Assembly: GCF_029338575.1 (NCBI RefSeq)
Contig: NZ_CP119993.1
Span: forward strand, 1 to 64,000
Source: Halomarina halobia
Lineage (GTDB): Archaea > Halobacteriota > Halobacteria > Halobacteriales > Haloarculaceae
DNA length: 64,000 nt
Direction: 5' to 3'
Below, one piece after another: positions 52,182 through 61,511 of this stretch (positions are counted from its first letter, which is position 1; each line of letters starts with the position of its first letter). The position numbers and the translations under genes were made by a program. Below the pieces are notes generated by a model. It was not told the DNA's origin. It did no database searches and was given only the letters and a program-made list of their open reading frames with translations.

Positions 52182-53006
52182 ATGGATAACCGCGATAGGC
52201 TGGTCGAGGTCGACGACGCGACGAGCCTAATTACGGTCACCGCCGACGACTACGCACCCGATGTCGTCACGGTCGAACTCGACCGCCCCGACCGTCGAAA
52301 CGCCCTCAACGCAGCGCTCCGAGCGGAAATCTGTGAGATCTGCGACGCACTGGAAGCCGTAGGCGGCCTCAAGGGCGTGGTGCTCACCGGTTCGGCGGCG
52401 GCTGGCTCGTTCGCCGCGGGCGGCGATGTTCGCGAAATGCGCGGCAGAGACGCGCTCGAACAGCGCGCCGCTCTTGAGGACGTGCCTATCTACCGGCGGA
52501 TCGCGGAACTCTCCGTCCCCGTCGTCGCGCGAATCACCGGTTACGCGCTCGGCGGCGGCTGCGAACTCGCGATGGCCAGCGACATCCGCGTCGCGCACCA
52601 CGAGGCGATGCTCGGACTTCCCGAGATCAACCTGGGCATCTTTCCGGGCGGCGGCGGGACGCAGCGGCTGCCGCGCCTCGTCGGCGTGGGGCAGGCGTCG
52701 CGGTTGATCCTGACCGGCGAGCACATCGACGCCCCTGAGGCCGCCGACATCGGACTGGTCGACGAAGTGTGCGACGACACCCACGCGCTCGACGAACGGG
52801 TCGCTGAGATCGCGACGGCGCTTTCGGCGAAGAGTGGGCTCGCGTTGCGGACGGCTAAACGGGCAATTCGCGCCAGCTCCCAGACCTCGCTCGATGCCGG
52901 CCTCGAGTATGAACAGGAACTCTTCACGACGCTATTCGCCTCCGGCGAGAAGGATGAGGGTATTGACGCGTTTCTGGAGGGGCGCGACCCGAACTGGCGG
53001 TACTGA
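52182..53006 (+). CDS. Enoyl-CoA hydratase/isomerase family protein (crotonase fold)
   Basis: 274 residues. VTVELDRPDRRNALNAAL, SFAAGGDVREM and ARITGYALGGGCELAMASDIR form the CoA pocket. The Glu144 position is kept (GLPEINLGIFPGGGGTQRL), but the Glu164 position is Arg (ASRLILTG), the reverse of the neighbour at 51.4 kb. It is the last gene of the rightward series and ends GRDPNWRY. It probably acts on a CoA ester made by the ADP-forming synthetase and the acyl-CoA dehydrogenase of this module. Confidence 0.9.
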   Translation: MDNRDRLVEVDDATSLITVTADDYAPDVVTVELDRPDRRNALNAALRAEICEICDALEAVGGLKGVVLTGSAAAGSFAAGGDVREMRGRDALEQRAALEDVPIYRRIAELSVPVVARITGYALGGGCELAMASDIRVAHHEAMLGLPEINLGIFPGGGGTQRLPRLVGVGQASRLILTGEHIDAPEAADIGLVDEVCDDTHALDERVAEIATALSAKSGLALRTAKRAIRASSQTSLDAGLEYEQELFTTLFASGEKDEGIDAFLEGRDPNWRY

Positions 53007-53510
53007 CGGACGACTTGGATTTGTCCCTCTCGTCCGTCAATAAGTCCCAGTACCTTCCCCTTCCACGTCGGCGTCGCTCCCTCGCGACAGGTCCCCTGCA
53101 TAGGGTGTTCCTTCCGATTCGATGGCGAGCACGGAGATAGACCGGACGGTCACAACGTAGTGCGCAACAAGGACCGAAGTTCCGGCGACGGTGACTTCGT
53201 CGTAGGATGTGACGGGCCCGTCGTGTACGGCGCTCGAGCTATGGTCGTCGGCCACTGTCCGGGCGTAGCGGAGGAGCGCACGCCCGTCGTCGTTGACCAG
53301 CTCGTTGTCGTGTGCGCCGATGGCACGGACCCCCGCGTTGACGAGCCCATGTCGTCGACGACGTCGACGTTTTAAAACCACTCGTGGGTTGATCCGAGCT
53401 TCCGAGCGACCGTCCAGATGACCAGTCCGACCTGCCGGCGTGGTTCGTATACGAAGGAAGGGAGGCGATGCTCTTCGAGGTTCGCATGTCGCCAGAACTG
53501 CCCAATGTAT
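53007..53510. other. Downstream region with an unassigned minus-strand frame
   Basis: On the minus strand a frame from about 53350 to 53037 reads GVRAIGAHDNELVNDDGRALL and YDEVTVAGTSVLVAHYVVTV, which looks somewhat protein-like. Upstream in another frame (about 53560-53390) are GEKATEYQERSDYG and IGQFWRHANLEEHRLPSF. Together they may be a frameshifted gene of an unknown family that overlaps the left part of repeat copy B. No start or family could be fixed. Confidence 0.35.
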
Positions 53511-54463
53511 ACTGTGAGGGGTCCGTAGTCGCTCCGTTCCTGGTACTCGGTGGCTTTCTCGCCACGCCACGCGTGCCCGAAACCAGTATTGACCTTAATA
53601 TTAATTACTCGGATTAATGGTCCGAATAGCCTGCCTCAATGGGGGTGTACCGATGAGTTAATGCTGGGGAGATACGCTTGGCATGCTCCGGCGAAAACCC
53701 GGTACGCGAACGGTGATTGGCGCAGTCACTGCGACCAGGTGTCTCCGGTCAACGTCAACCATTTTTACGTGTATACCGTCCGACTGCCGTACTATGGAGC
53801 GTCATGGATTGCCCACGGGCCACGTACTGGAGATGGGCGTAGTACCGGAAATTTCAGTACAAGGGATATTACACAGCAGTTCCCTCAGGGCGTGCAATGT
53901 TCATCTCGGTACGTGACCAACGGGGAGCACATCGCTCGGAAAACACACATCCAGTGGCCAGTAGAGCCACGCGCATACCGCTTGACTGCCCTACCGTGGA
54001 GGACACACGTCACGGACTCAGTACTGGACGACGGATGTCGCATCACTCATCTCAGTTCGGTGAAGCTCATGCCATACTCCCCGCAAAAGTACGACGTCCC
54101 TCCCTTCGTCGTCCCGCCCCCCGATCTCCCCCGATCCCTCACTCGTTCACCCGGTATCTGGCGCCAAACAGCCTGCACAGACCGCTCGTGCTGTGTGAGC
54201 GTCAAACAACGAGGATGAGTGTAGAGCTCAGTAGCGTGTGGAGGGGAAGTCTGTAGCAACGCTTTTCGTCGGCGGTGGATGAGAGCGCGGTGAGCTCCAC
54301 AGGGGATAGAATACGTCCTCTGTTCTCGAACGGACGATTCCACTCGACTCACCTCCTGACGGTGTGTACGACGCATTTCCGTGGCGTATATTCCGTCCAG
54401 AGTCCAGCACTATCTACAGTCGGTGTCGATGGTGTCGCAGCTATTCGAGTAATCACTTTCAGC
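53511..54463. repeat. Long degenerate repeat, copy B
   Basis: Best-preserved partner of copy A (3755-4513). The left motif TTAATATTAATTACTCGG (53595-53612) and right motif TTCGAGTAATCACTTTCAGC (54444-54463) are in inverted orientation. CTGCACAGACCGCTC at about 54173, GACTCACCTC at about 54347 and GTGTCGATGGTGTCGCA at about 54423 match copy A in the same order. This copy is about 195 bp longer between the motifs. Homology to copy A continues left of the left motif. No intact protein. Unknown element family. Confidence 0.65.
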
Positions 54464-54643
54464 TCAGACGATAGGAGCCCCGACCGGGGACCGCACTCGA
54501 CGATCTCGGGAGTCTCCCTCGCCCCGGTTGCGTGGACCGTCACGTCGGTTTTACCCCGCGTCGCTGATACCGCCGATATGAGCCGCGTTCGCGTACTGCC
54601 GACCGGAACGAATCTCGGTGCTGGACCCCTCTCGTTCCTCCCG

Positions 54644-55432
54644 TTATCGTTGCACCCCTTCACCGTCGGTGGGGGCCGGGCGTCGCGTCGGGGATAACCG
54701 CGCTTCGAACGGTGTCGCGGAGGGTGTGGCGTCGAGCGTGAGTATGCGCTGTCTCTCGACCTCCGCGTGAACGGCGTCCGTTATCCGCGGATGCTCTCCG
54801 AACGGGTCGGCGTACTCGATGCCGCCGCGTGCGAGTTCGAGTTCGTCGGGGATCCGGCCCTCGGTCGCTTCGGTCCGCGTCAGAAAGAGCGGGACCGCCA
54901 CCGAGCGGCCCTTCGTGACGTTGTACCGGACACATTCGACCGCGGGATTCTGGAGGAGATAGCAGGTCAGCACCTCCCCGTATCCCGACTGTTCACGGAG
55001 TCGGGCCGCGTGGTAGTCGGCAGTCCGCCGGTAGTACGGTTTCGAACTGCTTCCCGTCCCCACGAGGACGAGCGAGGCGTCGTCCGATGCCGGAACCAGC
55101 TCCGTTCCCCGCTCCGCTATCACGTCGGTCACGGCGGGACTCCGTCCGAGTGGCTCGCAGTAGCGGACGTCCCCGGGGACGGAGGAGAGCGCGGCGGGGA
55201 CGCCGTGGATCGTGTCGTGGGTGGGTGCGACACACATCGGGACCGCGTACACCGTATCGGCGGAGATCCGCTCGAGCGCTCCTCGGAGCTCACGGGTCGG
55301 TTCGCTCTCGTACGTCACCACCTCGACGTCGTCGACGACAGCACGCCGGTCGAGGCGGTCGGCGTGCGTCCCGAGCACTTCGCGGGCGTTTCTCGTATCA
55401 CGGCCGATGAGCAGGATCGATTCGGATGTCAT
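54644..55432 (-). CDS. CbiX-like cobaltochelatase/sirohydrochlorin chelatase family protein
   Basis: 262 residues, probably two chelatase-like half-domains. SILLIGRDTRN and YAVPMCVAPTHDTIHGVPAAL carry a candidate metal-binding His. ASLVLVGTGSSSKPYYRRT starts the second half, where the motif reads GTGSSS in place of the usual GHGS. VAVPLFLTRTEATEGRIPDEL follows. Haloarchaeal proteins of this type are annotated DR2241/CbiX-like. The C-terminal tail is Pro/Arg-rich. It is isolated, with no cobalamin genes nearby. Classification is reasonable, but activity on a tetrapyrrole is not demonstrated. Confidence 0.7.
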   Translation of the reverse strand: MTSESILLIGRDTRNAREVLGTHADRLDRRAVVDDVEVVTYESEPTRELRGALERISADTVYAVPMCVAPTHDTIHGVPAALSSVPGDVRYCEPLGRSPAVTDVIAERGTELVPASDDASLVLVGTGSSSKPYYRRTADYHAARLREQSGYGEVLTCYLLQNPAVECVRYNVTKGRSVAVPLFLTRTEATEGRIPDELELARGGIEYADPFGEHPRITDAVHAEVERQRILTLDATPSATPFEARLSPTRRPAPTDGEGVQR

Positions 55433-56273
55433 GGGTCACTACTTTTGCAATTGCGTTTGAATTAACCCCGATAGGGTTGTCTTCCGCCTCGGGACGGAAC
55501 CAAAAATACGTTTCGGTGATGTCGGTCCCGTTCCGAGGGTGGCCGCATCGGTCGATCCCTAGGGGCGGTGTGAGCTGTCGTTGCAGCCGGGCTCTCGGGT
55601 ACGACGTCTCGCGTAGTTGCGCTCGTACCAGGCGACGCGACGTTGTCGACGTGTCTTCGTCTCCCGACTCGATCGTGTGGCTTCCGGCGTCGCCGTTCGA
55701 CGACGACGCGACGCAACCCGCGCCGTTCCGACATTGTCGTATTCCGTCCGATACCCGGGAGCACATCCCCGAGAAGGTATGGGGGATGGGCGCTCCCGGG
55801 CGTGACTGGTCTCTCCCCTCACGCCGCGTAAACCCGACAGACTATATAACAAGCGTACTAGTGTTATCCGATTCGCGGTCGTCACCCCCCTCTGGAAACA
55901 CTGGCGTAGCGTGGGAGTCCGTCGCACACGTGAGGTGTGGCGCTGCACGCCGACCGCGCGGGTTCCGAGCGCGGAGAGATCGGCGGTGATCGCGCGTCGA
56001 CATCGTCGTAATCCGCCGGAGTCGGCCGAAATCACTCCCCGAAGCGCATATTTTCACCGTGTCACTGTTCTAACTATCCGTCCTCCGCGGTCATTCTCCC
56101 CGGACGGTTGATCGATCCACCCCGTAACGACCATCGCCGTCGCGGTATTGTCGGACCCGTTCGGATCGTACGTCGGCACGTGCCCACCTCCGCTCGTAGG
56201 GTACCGAGTGACGGGACGATATTGTCGGACAAGCTTAAGTGGTGTCGACCCGGGTGTTGGTTACGAATACGCT
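55433..56273. other. 840-bp gene-free region before the third IclR gene
   Basis: No protein recognised on either strand. ACTATATAACAAGCG at 55842-55856 looks like an orphan TATA box. Near the right end GCTTAAGTGG (56233-56242) lies about 35 bp before the IclR start and may be its promoter. Confidence 0.5.
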
Positions 56274-57032
56274 ATGTCCGATCGCGTCCCGATAAAAAGC
56301 GTCCGAACCACGTTCGAACTACTCGAAGCGTTAGTGACGTCGGGCGGCATGTCGTTACCGGAGCTTTCGGAGGAGCTGGCGATGCCGAGGAGTACCGTCC
56401 ACGACTATCTACTTAGTCTTCGAAACCTCGGGTACGTCGTCAAAGACGGGATGGAGTACCGCATCAGTACGCGCTTTCTGGCCATGGGACAGTCCGCGCG
56501 GGGGAAGATCGGGATCTTCGGCCCCGCGAAGAACACCGTCGACGATCTCGCGGAGAAGACGGGCGAGCACGCGAGCCTCATGATCGAGGAGAACGGGCTC
56601 GGCGTCCTGCTGTACATCGCGAAAGGGGAGAACGCGCTGGATCTAGGGGTGTCCGAGGGGTTCCGGATGGAACTACCGACGAACGCGCCCGGGAAGGCGA
56701 TACTGGCGCATCTCTCGACGGCGCGTGTCGAGGCGATACTCGACCGTCACGGACTTCCGAAGGTGACGGAGAAGACGGTGACGAGCCGTGAGGTCCTCTA
56801 CGAACAGCTGGAAGCGATCCGCGAGCAGGGATACGCGATCGACGAAGGCGAACGGGTGGAGGGTGTTCGCGCGGTCGCCGCGCCGATCGTCACCGGGGAC
56901 ACGGTCCACGGCGCTCTCGCCGTCAGCGGTCCCGCCCACCGTCTGGAAGGGACGCGGTTCGAAACCGAACTCCCCGATCGGGTACTCAGAGCGGCGAACG
57001 TCACTCAGGTACAGTACACGCTCGGCGAATGA
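56274..57032 (+). CDS. IclR family transcriptional regulator
   Basis: 252 residues. HTH domain: PIKSVRTTFELLEALVTSGG, LPELSEELAMPRSTVHDYLLSL, GYVVKDGMEYRI. Effector domain: ASLMIEENGLGVLLYI, LPTNAPGKAILAHLS, GYAIDEGERVEGVRAVAAPI and VHGALAVSGPAHRLEG. ATG 56274 (MSDRVPIKSVRT) is chosen because a CTTAAG box lies about 35 bp upstream and the preceding in-frame residues are not conserved. It is immediately upstream of, and co-directional with, the Liv-type ABC operon, which it probably regulates. Confidence 0.93.
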   Translation: MSDRVPIKSVRTTFELLEALVTSGGMSLPELSEELAMPRSTVHDYLLSLRNLGYVVKDGMEYRISTRFLAMGQSARGKIGIFGPAKNTVDDLAEKTGEHASLMIEENGLGVLLYIAKGENALDLGVSEGFRMELPTNAPGKAILAHLSTARVEAILDRHGLPKVTEKTVTSREVLYEQLEAIREQGYAIDEGERVEGVRAVAAPIVTGDTVHGALAVSGPAHRLEGTRFETELPDRVLRAANVTQVQYTLGE

Positions 57033-57130
57033 GGGTGCGAGCGAGGGCGGAAAGGACGCCGGACCGCTCAATGTGAAATGAGTCTTACAGCAAACCAAAA
57101 CGTTAATAACCATTAAAATTGTTAAGTGCC
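57033..57130 (+). promoter_or_regulatory. Promoter region of the Liv-type ABC operon
   Basis: This AT-rich 98-bp gap contains AAACGTTAATAACC and ATTAAAATTGTTAAG (about 57097-57126), including overlapping TATA-like elements and TTAATAACCATTAA, an imperfect palindrome that could be an IclR operator. Exact transcription start not determined. Confidence 0.5.
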
Positions 57131-58444
57131 ATGGCACATGGTGCCAGTTCAAAGAGTCGACGACAGGTATTGAAACGGGCCAGCGTACTCGGTACGCTCG
57201 GGATAACTGGTCTGGCTGGCTGTACCGGTGGCGGCGGTGGCGGCGGTGGCGGCGGTGGCGGTGGCGGCGGCGGTGGTGGAAACGGTTCCTCCGGGGGCGG
57301 CGGTGGGATCGAGAAGATCCACGTCGGTCTCGCCGATCCGTTCAGCGGCGTGTACGCCAGCCTCGGGAAGGCCGAGCAGCAGGGGGCGGAACTCGCGATA
57401 GCCGATCTGAAGGAGGAGCTGGGTGTCGATATTCAGCTCACCACCGCGGACACGGAAGCGAACCCCGACACCGGCGTACAGAAGGCACAGGAACTCGTCA
57501 CCGAAGACCGGGTGGACGTTCTGATGGGGGGCGTCTCGTCCTCGGTAGCGATCGCCATGGGCCAGTGGGCGACGCGGAACAGCGTCGCCTTCATCGCGTC
57601 GGGGAGCCACTCCGACGCGACGACGGGCTCGTCCTGCGCTAAACACATGTTTCGGACGCCGAGTTCGAACACGATGCTCGCGCGGACGGCGGGCAATGCC
57701 ATGGCCGAGCACGCCGACTCGTACGCGCTCATGTACGCCGACTACACGTGGGGACAGACGGCGCGTGACGCCGTGCGTTCGGTCCTCGAGGAACAGGACG
57801 TCGAGGTCGTCGGCGAGATCGCCGTGCCGCTCGGTGCGGACGATTACAGCGGCGCTCTGAGCCGTATCGCGGACTCGGGCGCGGAAGCGATGGCGAACAT
57901 CACGGCCGGCGCGGACACGACTCGGAGTTGTAAGCAGTACCTCGACAGCGGTATCTCGGACCAGGTCAAAATGAGCGGCGTACTGCTGGAAGACGAGAAC
58001 CTCTTCGCCCTCGGACCGGAGGGTGTAGCGAAGATGGGTGTCTGGGGTACCGTCTGGGGTCCCGCCATCCAGGAGGGGAAAACGGGCGAGCTCGTGGAGC
58101 GCGTCGCCAGCGAGTACGACCGAACCGCGTTCTCTCGACACTATCTCGGATACACGTCGATGGACCAACTCGTCCGTGCGGCACATCGAGCGGGTTCCGT
58201 GAGGGCCGAGGACATCACGGAGGCGCTCGAAGGTCACGACTACACGGACGGCGGTCTCCTCGAGGGGACCCAGAAGTGGCGCGAGTGCGACCACCAGAAC
58301 CTGAAGCCGACCTACGCCGTCAAAGCGAAGGACGCGAGCGAGATGGGCAGCGAGCACCCGCGGGTCTGGTTCGAACAGACGGCGAAGAAACAGGCCGACG
58401 AGGTCGTCCGATCGTGCGACGAGACCGGCTGTCAGTTCGAGTGA
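57131..58444 (+). CDS. livK: ABC transporter substrate-binding lipoprotein, branched-chain amino acid (LivK) type
   Basis: 437 residues. Tat signal SKSRRQVLKRASVLGTLG, lipobox LAGC and then an unusually long Gly linker encoded by tandem GGCGGT-like codons (about 57225-57305). The periplasmic-binding type 1 fold follows: KIHVGLADPFSGVYASLGK, GAELAIADLKEELGVDIQL, VLMGGVSSSVAIAMGQWA, FRTPSSNTMLARTAGNAM and YTWGQTARDAVRSVLEEQDV. Expected to bind an amino acid, amide or aromatic/organic acid outside the membrane. It starts the operon with LivH, M, G and F. Confidence 0.93.
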   Translation: MAHGASSKSRRQVLKRASVLGTLGITGLAGCTGGGGGGGGGGGGGGGGGGNGSSGGGGGIEKIHVGLADPFSGVYASLGKAEQQGAELAIADLKEELGVDIQLTTADTEANPDTGVQKAQELVTEDRVDVLMGGVSSSVAIAMGQWATRNSVAFIASGSHSDATTGSSCAKHMFRTPSSNTMLARTAGNAMAEHADSYALMYADYTWGQTARDAVRSVLEEQDVEVVGEIAVPLGADDYSGALSRIADSGAEAMANITAGADTTRSCKQYLDSGISDQVKMSGVLLEDENLFALGPEGVAKMGVWGTVWGPAIQEGKTGELVERVASEYDRTAFSRHYLGYTSMDQLVRAAHRAGSVRAEDITEALEGHDYTDGGLLEGTQKWRECDHQNLKPTYAVKAKDASEMGSEHPRVWFEQTAKKQADEVVRSCDETGCQFE

Positions 58445-58506
58445 CTGTCGGACCGTAACAGCTAACAGTCTCCGTTTTCCACTATCGGCCATGTGGGTGT
58501 GTAACT

Positions 58507-59550
58507 ATGTCAAGTGAAACAGCGTCACAGGGGAGATGGCACAGCGATCTCACCGAGGCGCTCGCGAACATGCGAACGACCTGGAAGGTGCTTTACGCCC
58601 TGCTCGCGGGGTGGATCCTCCTGACGATCGCCGTCTACAGGGACCTGTTCTTCACGCAGGTCATAAACGGGCTCGTGTTCGGAATGACGCTCGTGATGAT
58701 CGCGCTCGGGCTGGCGCTCATTCTCGGGTTGATGGGGGTGATCAACTTCGCCCACGGCTGGTTCTTCATGCTCGGCGGGTACCTGTCGTACGCCGTCGTC
58801 GTGCAGTCCGGCATGTCGATCTGGGTCGCGCTGCTCGTCGTGCCGATCGCCGTGGGACTCTTCGGTGCCGTCATGGAGCGGTTCCTGCTCAGGCGGCTCT
58901 ACGGCACTGAGCCGATCAACGGCCTGTTGCTGACGTTCGGCGTCGCGCTGATGCTCGAAGAAGTGATACGGTACACGTGGGGAGCTTCTCCCCTCGCGTA
59001 TCCGGCCGAAATCCTCGGCCGACCGATCTCCCTGGGGATCACGTCGGTGGCCGGGATACGGATATTCACGGCTACGGTCGGGATCCTGGCGGTCATCGCG
59101 TCGTACCTCTTGATCGTCCGGACTGACTTCGGGCTTTCCATCCGAGCAGGTGTGCAGGACGCCGAGATGACGGAACTCGTCGGTGAGAACTTGCCGATCA
59201 AGTTCACGGCGCTGTTCTTCTTCGGGTCGCTCCTCGCCGGGCTCGCAGGTGTGCTCCGGGGGGCCGCAACGGGAATCAACCCCGGGATGGGAGGGCAGTT
59301 CATCATCATCGCGTTCGTCGTGATCGTCGTCGGCGGTATGGGGAGCTTCTTCGGGAGCGTCGTCGGCGGTCTTCTCATCGGACAATCGATGCTCTTAGCG
59401 CCTATAATGTTCAAAACGCTCGCGATCTACACCGGCCTTCCCTGGCTCGGACTCCAGGGAGTCCGGCGGGTCATCCCGTTCATCGTCATGATCGTCGTGT
59501 TGCTCGACCGGCCGCGCGGCCTCTTCGGTCAGGAGGGATTCCTCGAATGA
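58507..59550 (+). CDS. livH: ABC transporter permease LivH type
   Basis: 347 residues, about eight to nine membrane spans. FTQVINGLVFGMTLVMIALG and LILGLMGVINFAHGWFFMLG are the LivH N-terminal hallmark. RTDFGLSIRAGVQDAEMTELVG is the EAA-like cytoplasmic loop that contacts the ATPases, and GGMGSFFGSVVGGLLIG is the conserved C-terminal helix. An N-terminal cytoplasmic tail of about 28 residues is present. It is 62 bp after the binding-protein gene. Confidence 0.95.
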   Translation: MSSETASQGRWHSDLTEALANMRTTWKVLYALLAGWILLTIAVYRDLFFTQVINGLVFGMTLVMIALGLALILGLMGVINFAHGWFFMLGGYLSYAVVVQSGMSIWVALLVVPIAVGLFGAVMERFLLRRLYGTEPINGLLLTFGVALMLEEVIRYTWGASPLAYPAEILGRPISLGITSVAGIRIFTATVGILAVIASYLLIVRTDFGLSIRAGVQDAEMTELVGENLPIKFTALFFFGSLLAGLAGVLRGAATGINPGMGGQFIIIAFVVIVVGGMGSFFGSVVGGLLIGQSMLLAPIMFKTLAIYTGLPWLGLQGVRRVIPFIVMIVVLLDRPRGLFGQEGFLE

Positions 59551-59619
59551 TCATCACGCGCGGATCCACCCTTCGACCGGTCGTCGCTACGGTGACCCCC
59601 CGCCGGGAGGTGATCACGG

Positions 59620-60699
59620 ATGAGTAGACGAGCGTCCACGGGGAAAGAACGGATCAGGCAGTTCGTCAACGGAACGACGACGGTACCGGGGTGGCGGGCC
59701 GACCTCCTCGTCATCGCCTCGCTGGGGATGCTCGTGCTGATCATGCCGGTCGTCGCAGAGACGCTGATGGGGTTCCGTGGTGTTGCCGCGAACGTCCTCA
59801 TCTGGATGTTGTTCGCGGTCGCGTTCAATCTTCTCTTGGGGTACGCCGGGCTGCTATCGTTCGGGCACGCGATGTTCTTCGGCGGCGGTATGTACGTTCT
59901 GGCGATCACAATGAGAGAGCTCGGTCCGGTAATGATCGTCGTCGGGGCACCCCTGGCGCTGCTCTCGATGGGCCTCCTCGCGTACGTGATCGCGCGACTG
60001 ATCGCCGAAAAGGGTGAGATCTACTTCGCCCTGCTGACGATCGCCTTCGGCGAACTCGTCTGGTACATCGGGAACTCGAATCCGGGCGGCCTCACCGGGG
60101 GAAACGACGGGCTTTCCTCCGGCATGCTCCCCCCGTTCGTGGAGGCGTTCCGCGGCAATCTCCAGGTCGTGGTCGGCTCCGTACAGGTCGACATCTACTG
60201 GGCGGTCGCGCTCCTGTTCGTCGTCGGGGTCTTCCTCCTGTACCGCATCGTTCGTTCGCCGTTCGGGCGAACGCTCCTGACGATAAAGGAGAACGAACAA
60301 CTCGCCCGGAGTATCGGCGTCAACACCTACCGGTACAAGGTTCACACGTTCGTCATCAGCGCTATCTTCACCGCCGCTGCGGGTTGCATGCTGGTGGTGG
60401 TCAATCAGAGCGTCGCGACGAGCCAACTGACGTGGCACACCAGCGGCGAAGTGGTCATAATGTCGATCCTCGGCGGTATCAATACCTTCGCCGGCCCGAT
60501 GTTCGGCGTCTTTCTCTGGTTCCTCGCCGAGGAGTCCCTCAGCGGGTTACAGGCCATCGGCGAACTGCGTCACTTCTGGCAGTTCGGCCTCGGCCTGCTG
60601 TTCGTCACCGTCATCCTGGTCGCACCTCGGACGGGAGGCTACGGAGCGATCAAGGGAGGCATCCGCCGGATCGCGAACGAACTCCTGGGAGGGAAGTGA
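59620..60699 (+). CDS. livM: ABC transporter permease LivM type
   Basis: 359 residues, about ten membrane spans. AFNLLLGYAGLLSFGHAMFFG is the LivM signature and GGLTGGNDGLSSGMLPP is the family's GG.TGG..G loop. RSPFGRTLLTIKENEQLARSIGV is the EAA-like loop and SILGGINTFAGPMFGVFL the terminal helix. It follows LivH after 69 bp and is separated from LivG by 3 bp. Confidence 0.95.
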   Translation: MSRRASTGKERIRQFVNGTTTVPGWRADLLVIASLGMLVLIMPVVAETLMGFRGVAANVLIWMLFAVAFNLLLGYAGLLSFGHAMFFGGGMYVLAITMRELGPVMIVVGAPLALLSMGLLAYVIARLIAEKGEIYFALLTIAFGELVWYIGNSNPGGLTGGNDGLSSGMLPPFVEAFRGNLQVVVGSVQVDIYWAVALLFVVGVFLLYRIVRSPFGRTLLTIKENEQLARSIGVNTYRYKVHTFVISAIFTAAAGCMLVVVNQSVATSQLTWHTSGEVVIMSILGGINTFAGPMFGVFLWFLAEESLSGLQAIGELRHFWQFGLGLLFVTVILVAPRTGGYGAIKGGIRRIANELLGGK

Positions 60700-60702
60700 A
60701 CG

Positions 60703-61509
60703 ATGGCAGAGTCAACTGACGTGAGACGAGACGCGGACGTGGAAGCGGACACGGTGCTCGAAGCGAGAGACCTCACCAAGAAGTTCGGCGAAGTCGTGGC
60801 CAACGACGCTATCTCCCTCAGCGTGAAGCGCGGCGAGATGCGCTCGATCATCGGCCCGAACGGCGCCGGGAAGACGACGTTCTTCAACCTCATAACCGGC
60901 GTGTTGGCCCCGACGGACGGTACGGTCCACTTCAAGGGCGAGGACGTTACGGGCGTTTCGATCGAGGACCGCGCACAGCGCGGCCTCGGCCGTTCGTACC
61001 AGAGTAACGAACTGTTCTTCGACCGGACCGCCTTCGAGAACGTCCGAATCGCCGCGCAGACGGCCGAACTCGGGTCGTTCAGCTTCGACGTGTTCTCGAG
61101 GGCAGACACTATGAAGCGGGACCGGGCCGAGGCGCTAATCGAGCGGCTCAGTCTCACCGACGAGCGCAACACGAAAGCGAGAAACCTCTCACACGGTGAC
61201 CAGCGCCGTCTCGGTATCGCGATCTCGCTGGCGACGGATCCGGACCTGCTGTTACTGGACGAACCGACCAGCGGAATGGGCCCCGAGGCGACCGACGAAA
61301 CCGCGGAACTCATTCGGACCATCGGCGATGAGTTGGGGATCTCGATCGTGCTCATCGAGCACGACATGAGCGTAGTGATGGGAATCAGCGACCGTATCAG
61401 CGTGCTGTACAACGGTGAACACATCGCCACGGGCACTCCAGAGGAGATTCGAGGGAACGAGGACGTACAGGACGCCTATCTCGGTGGCCTGAAGGAGGGG
61501 ATAGAGTAG
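60703..61509 (+). CDS. livG: ABC transporter ATP-binding protein LivG type
   Basis: 268 residues. Walker A is IIGPNGAGKTTFFNLITG, Q-loop region QRGLGRSYQSNELF, signature LSHGDQRRLGIAISL, Walker B LLLLDEPTSGMGPEATDE and H-loop VLIEHDMSVVMGISDRI. The signature has SHGDQ where SGGEQ is usual, normal for LivG. The C-terminal QDAYLGG is typical. It pairs with LivF to energise uptake through LivHM. An acidic N-terminal extension of about 15 residues is haloarchaeal. Confidence 0.95.
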   Translation: MAESTDVRRDADVEADTVLEARDLTKKFGEVVANDAISLSVKRGEMRSIIGPNGAGKTTFFNLITGVLAPTDGTVHFKGEDVTGVSIEDRAQRGLGRSYQSNELFFDRTAFENVRIAAQTAELGSFSFDVFSRADTMKRDRAEALIERLSLTDERNTKARNLSHGDQRRLGIAISLATDPDLLLLDEPTSGMGPEATDETAELIRTIGDELGISIVLIEHDMSVVMGISDRISVLYNGEHIATGTPEEIRGNEDVQDAYLGGLKEGIE

Positions 61510-61511
61510 CC

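Noticed and set aside
57225-57305. Tandem GGCGGT repeat that resembles a satellite
   Set aside because: It encodes the Gly linker after the lipobox of the binding protein, a normal haloarchaeal lipoprotein feature.
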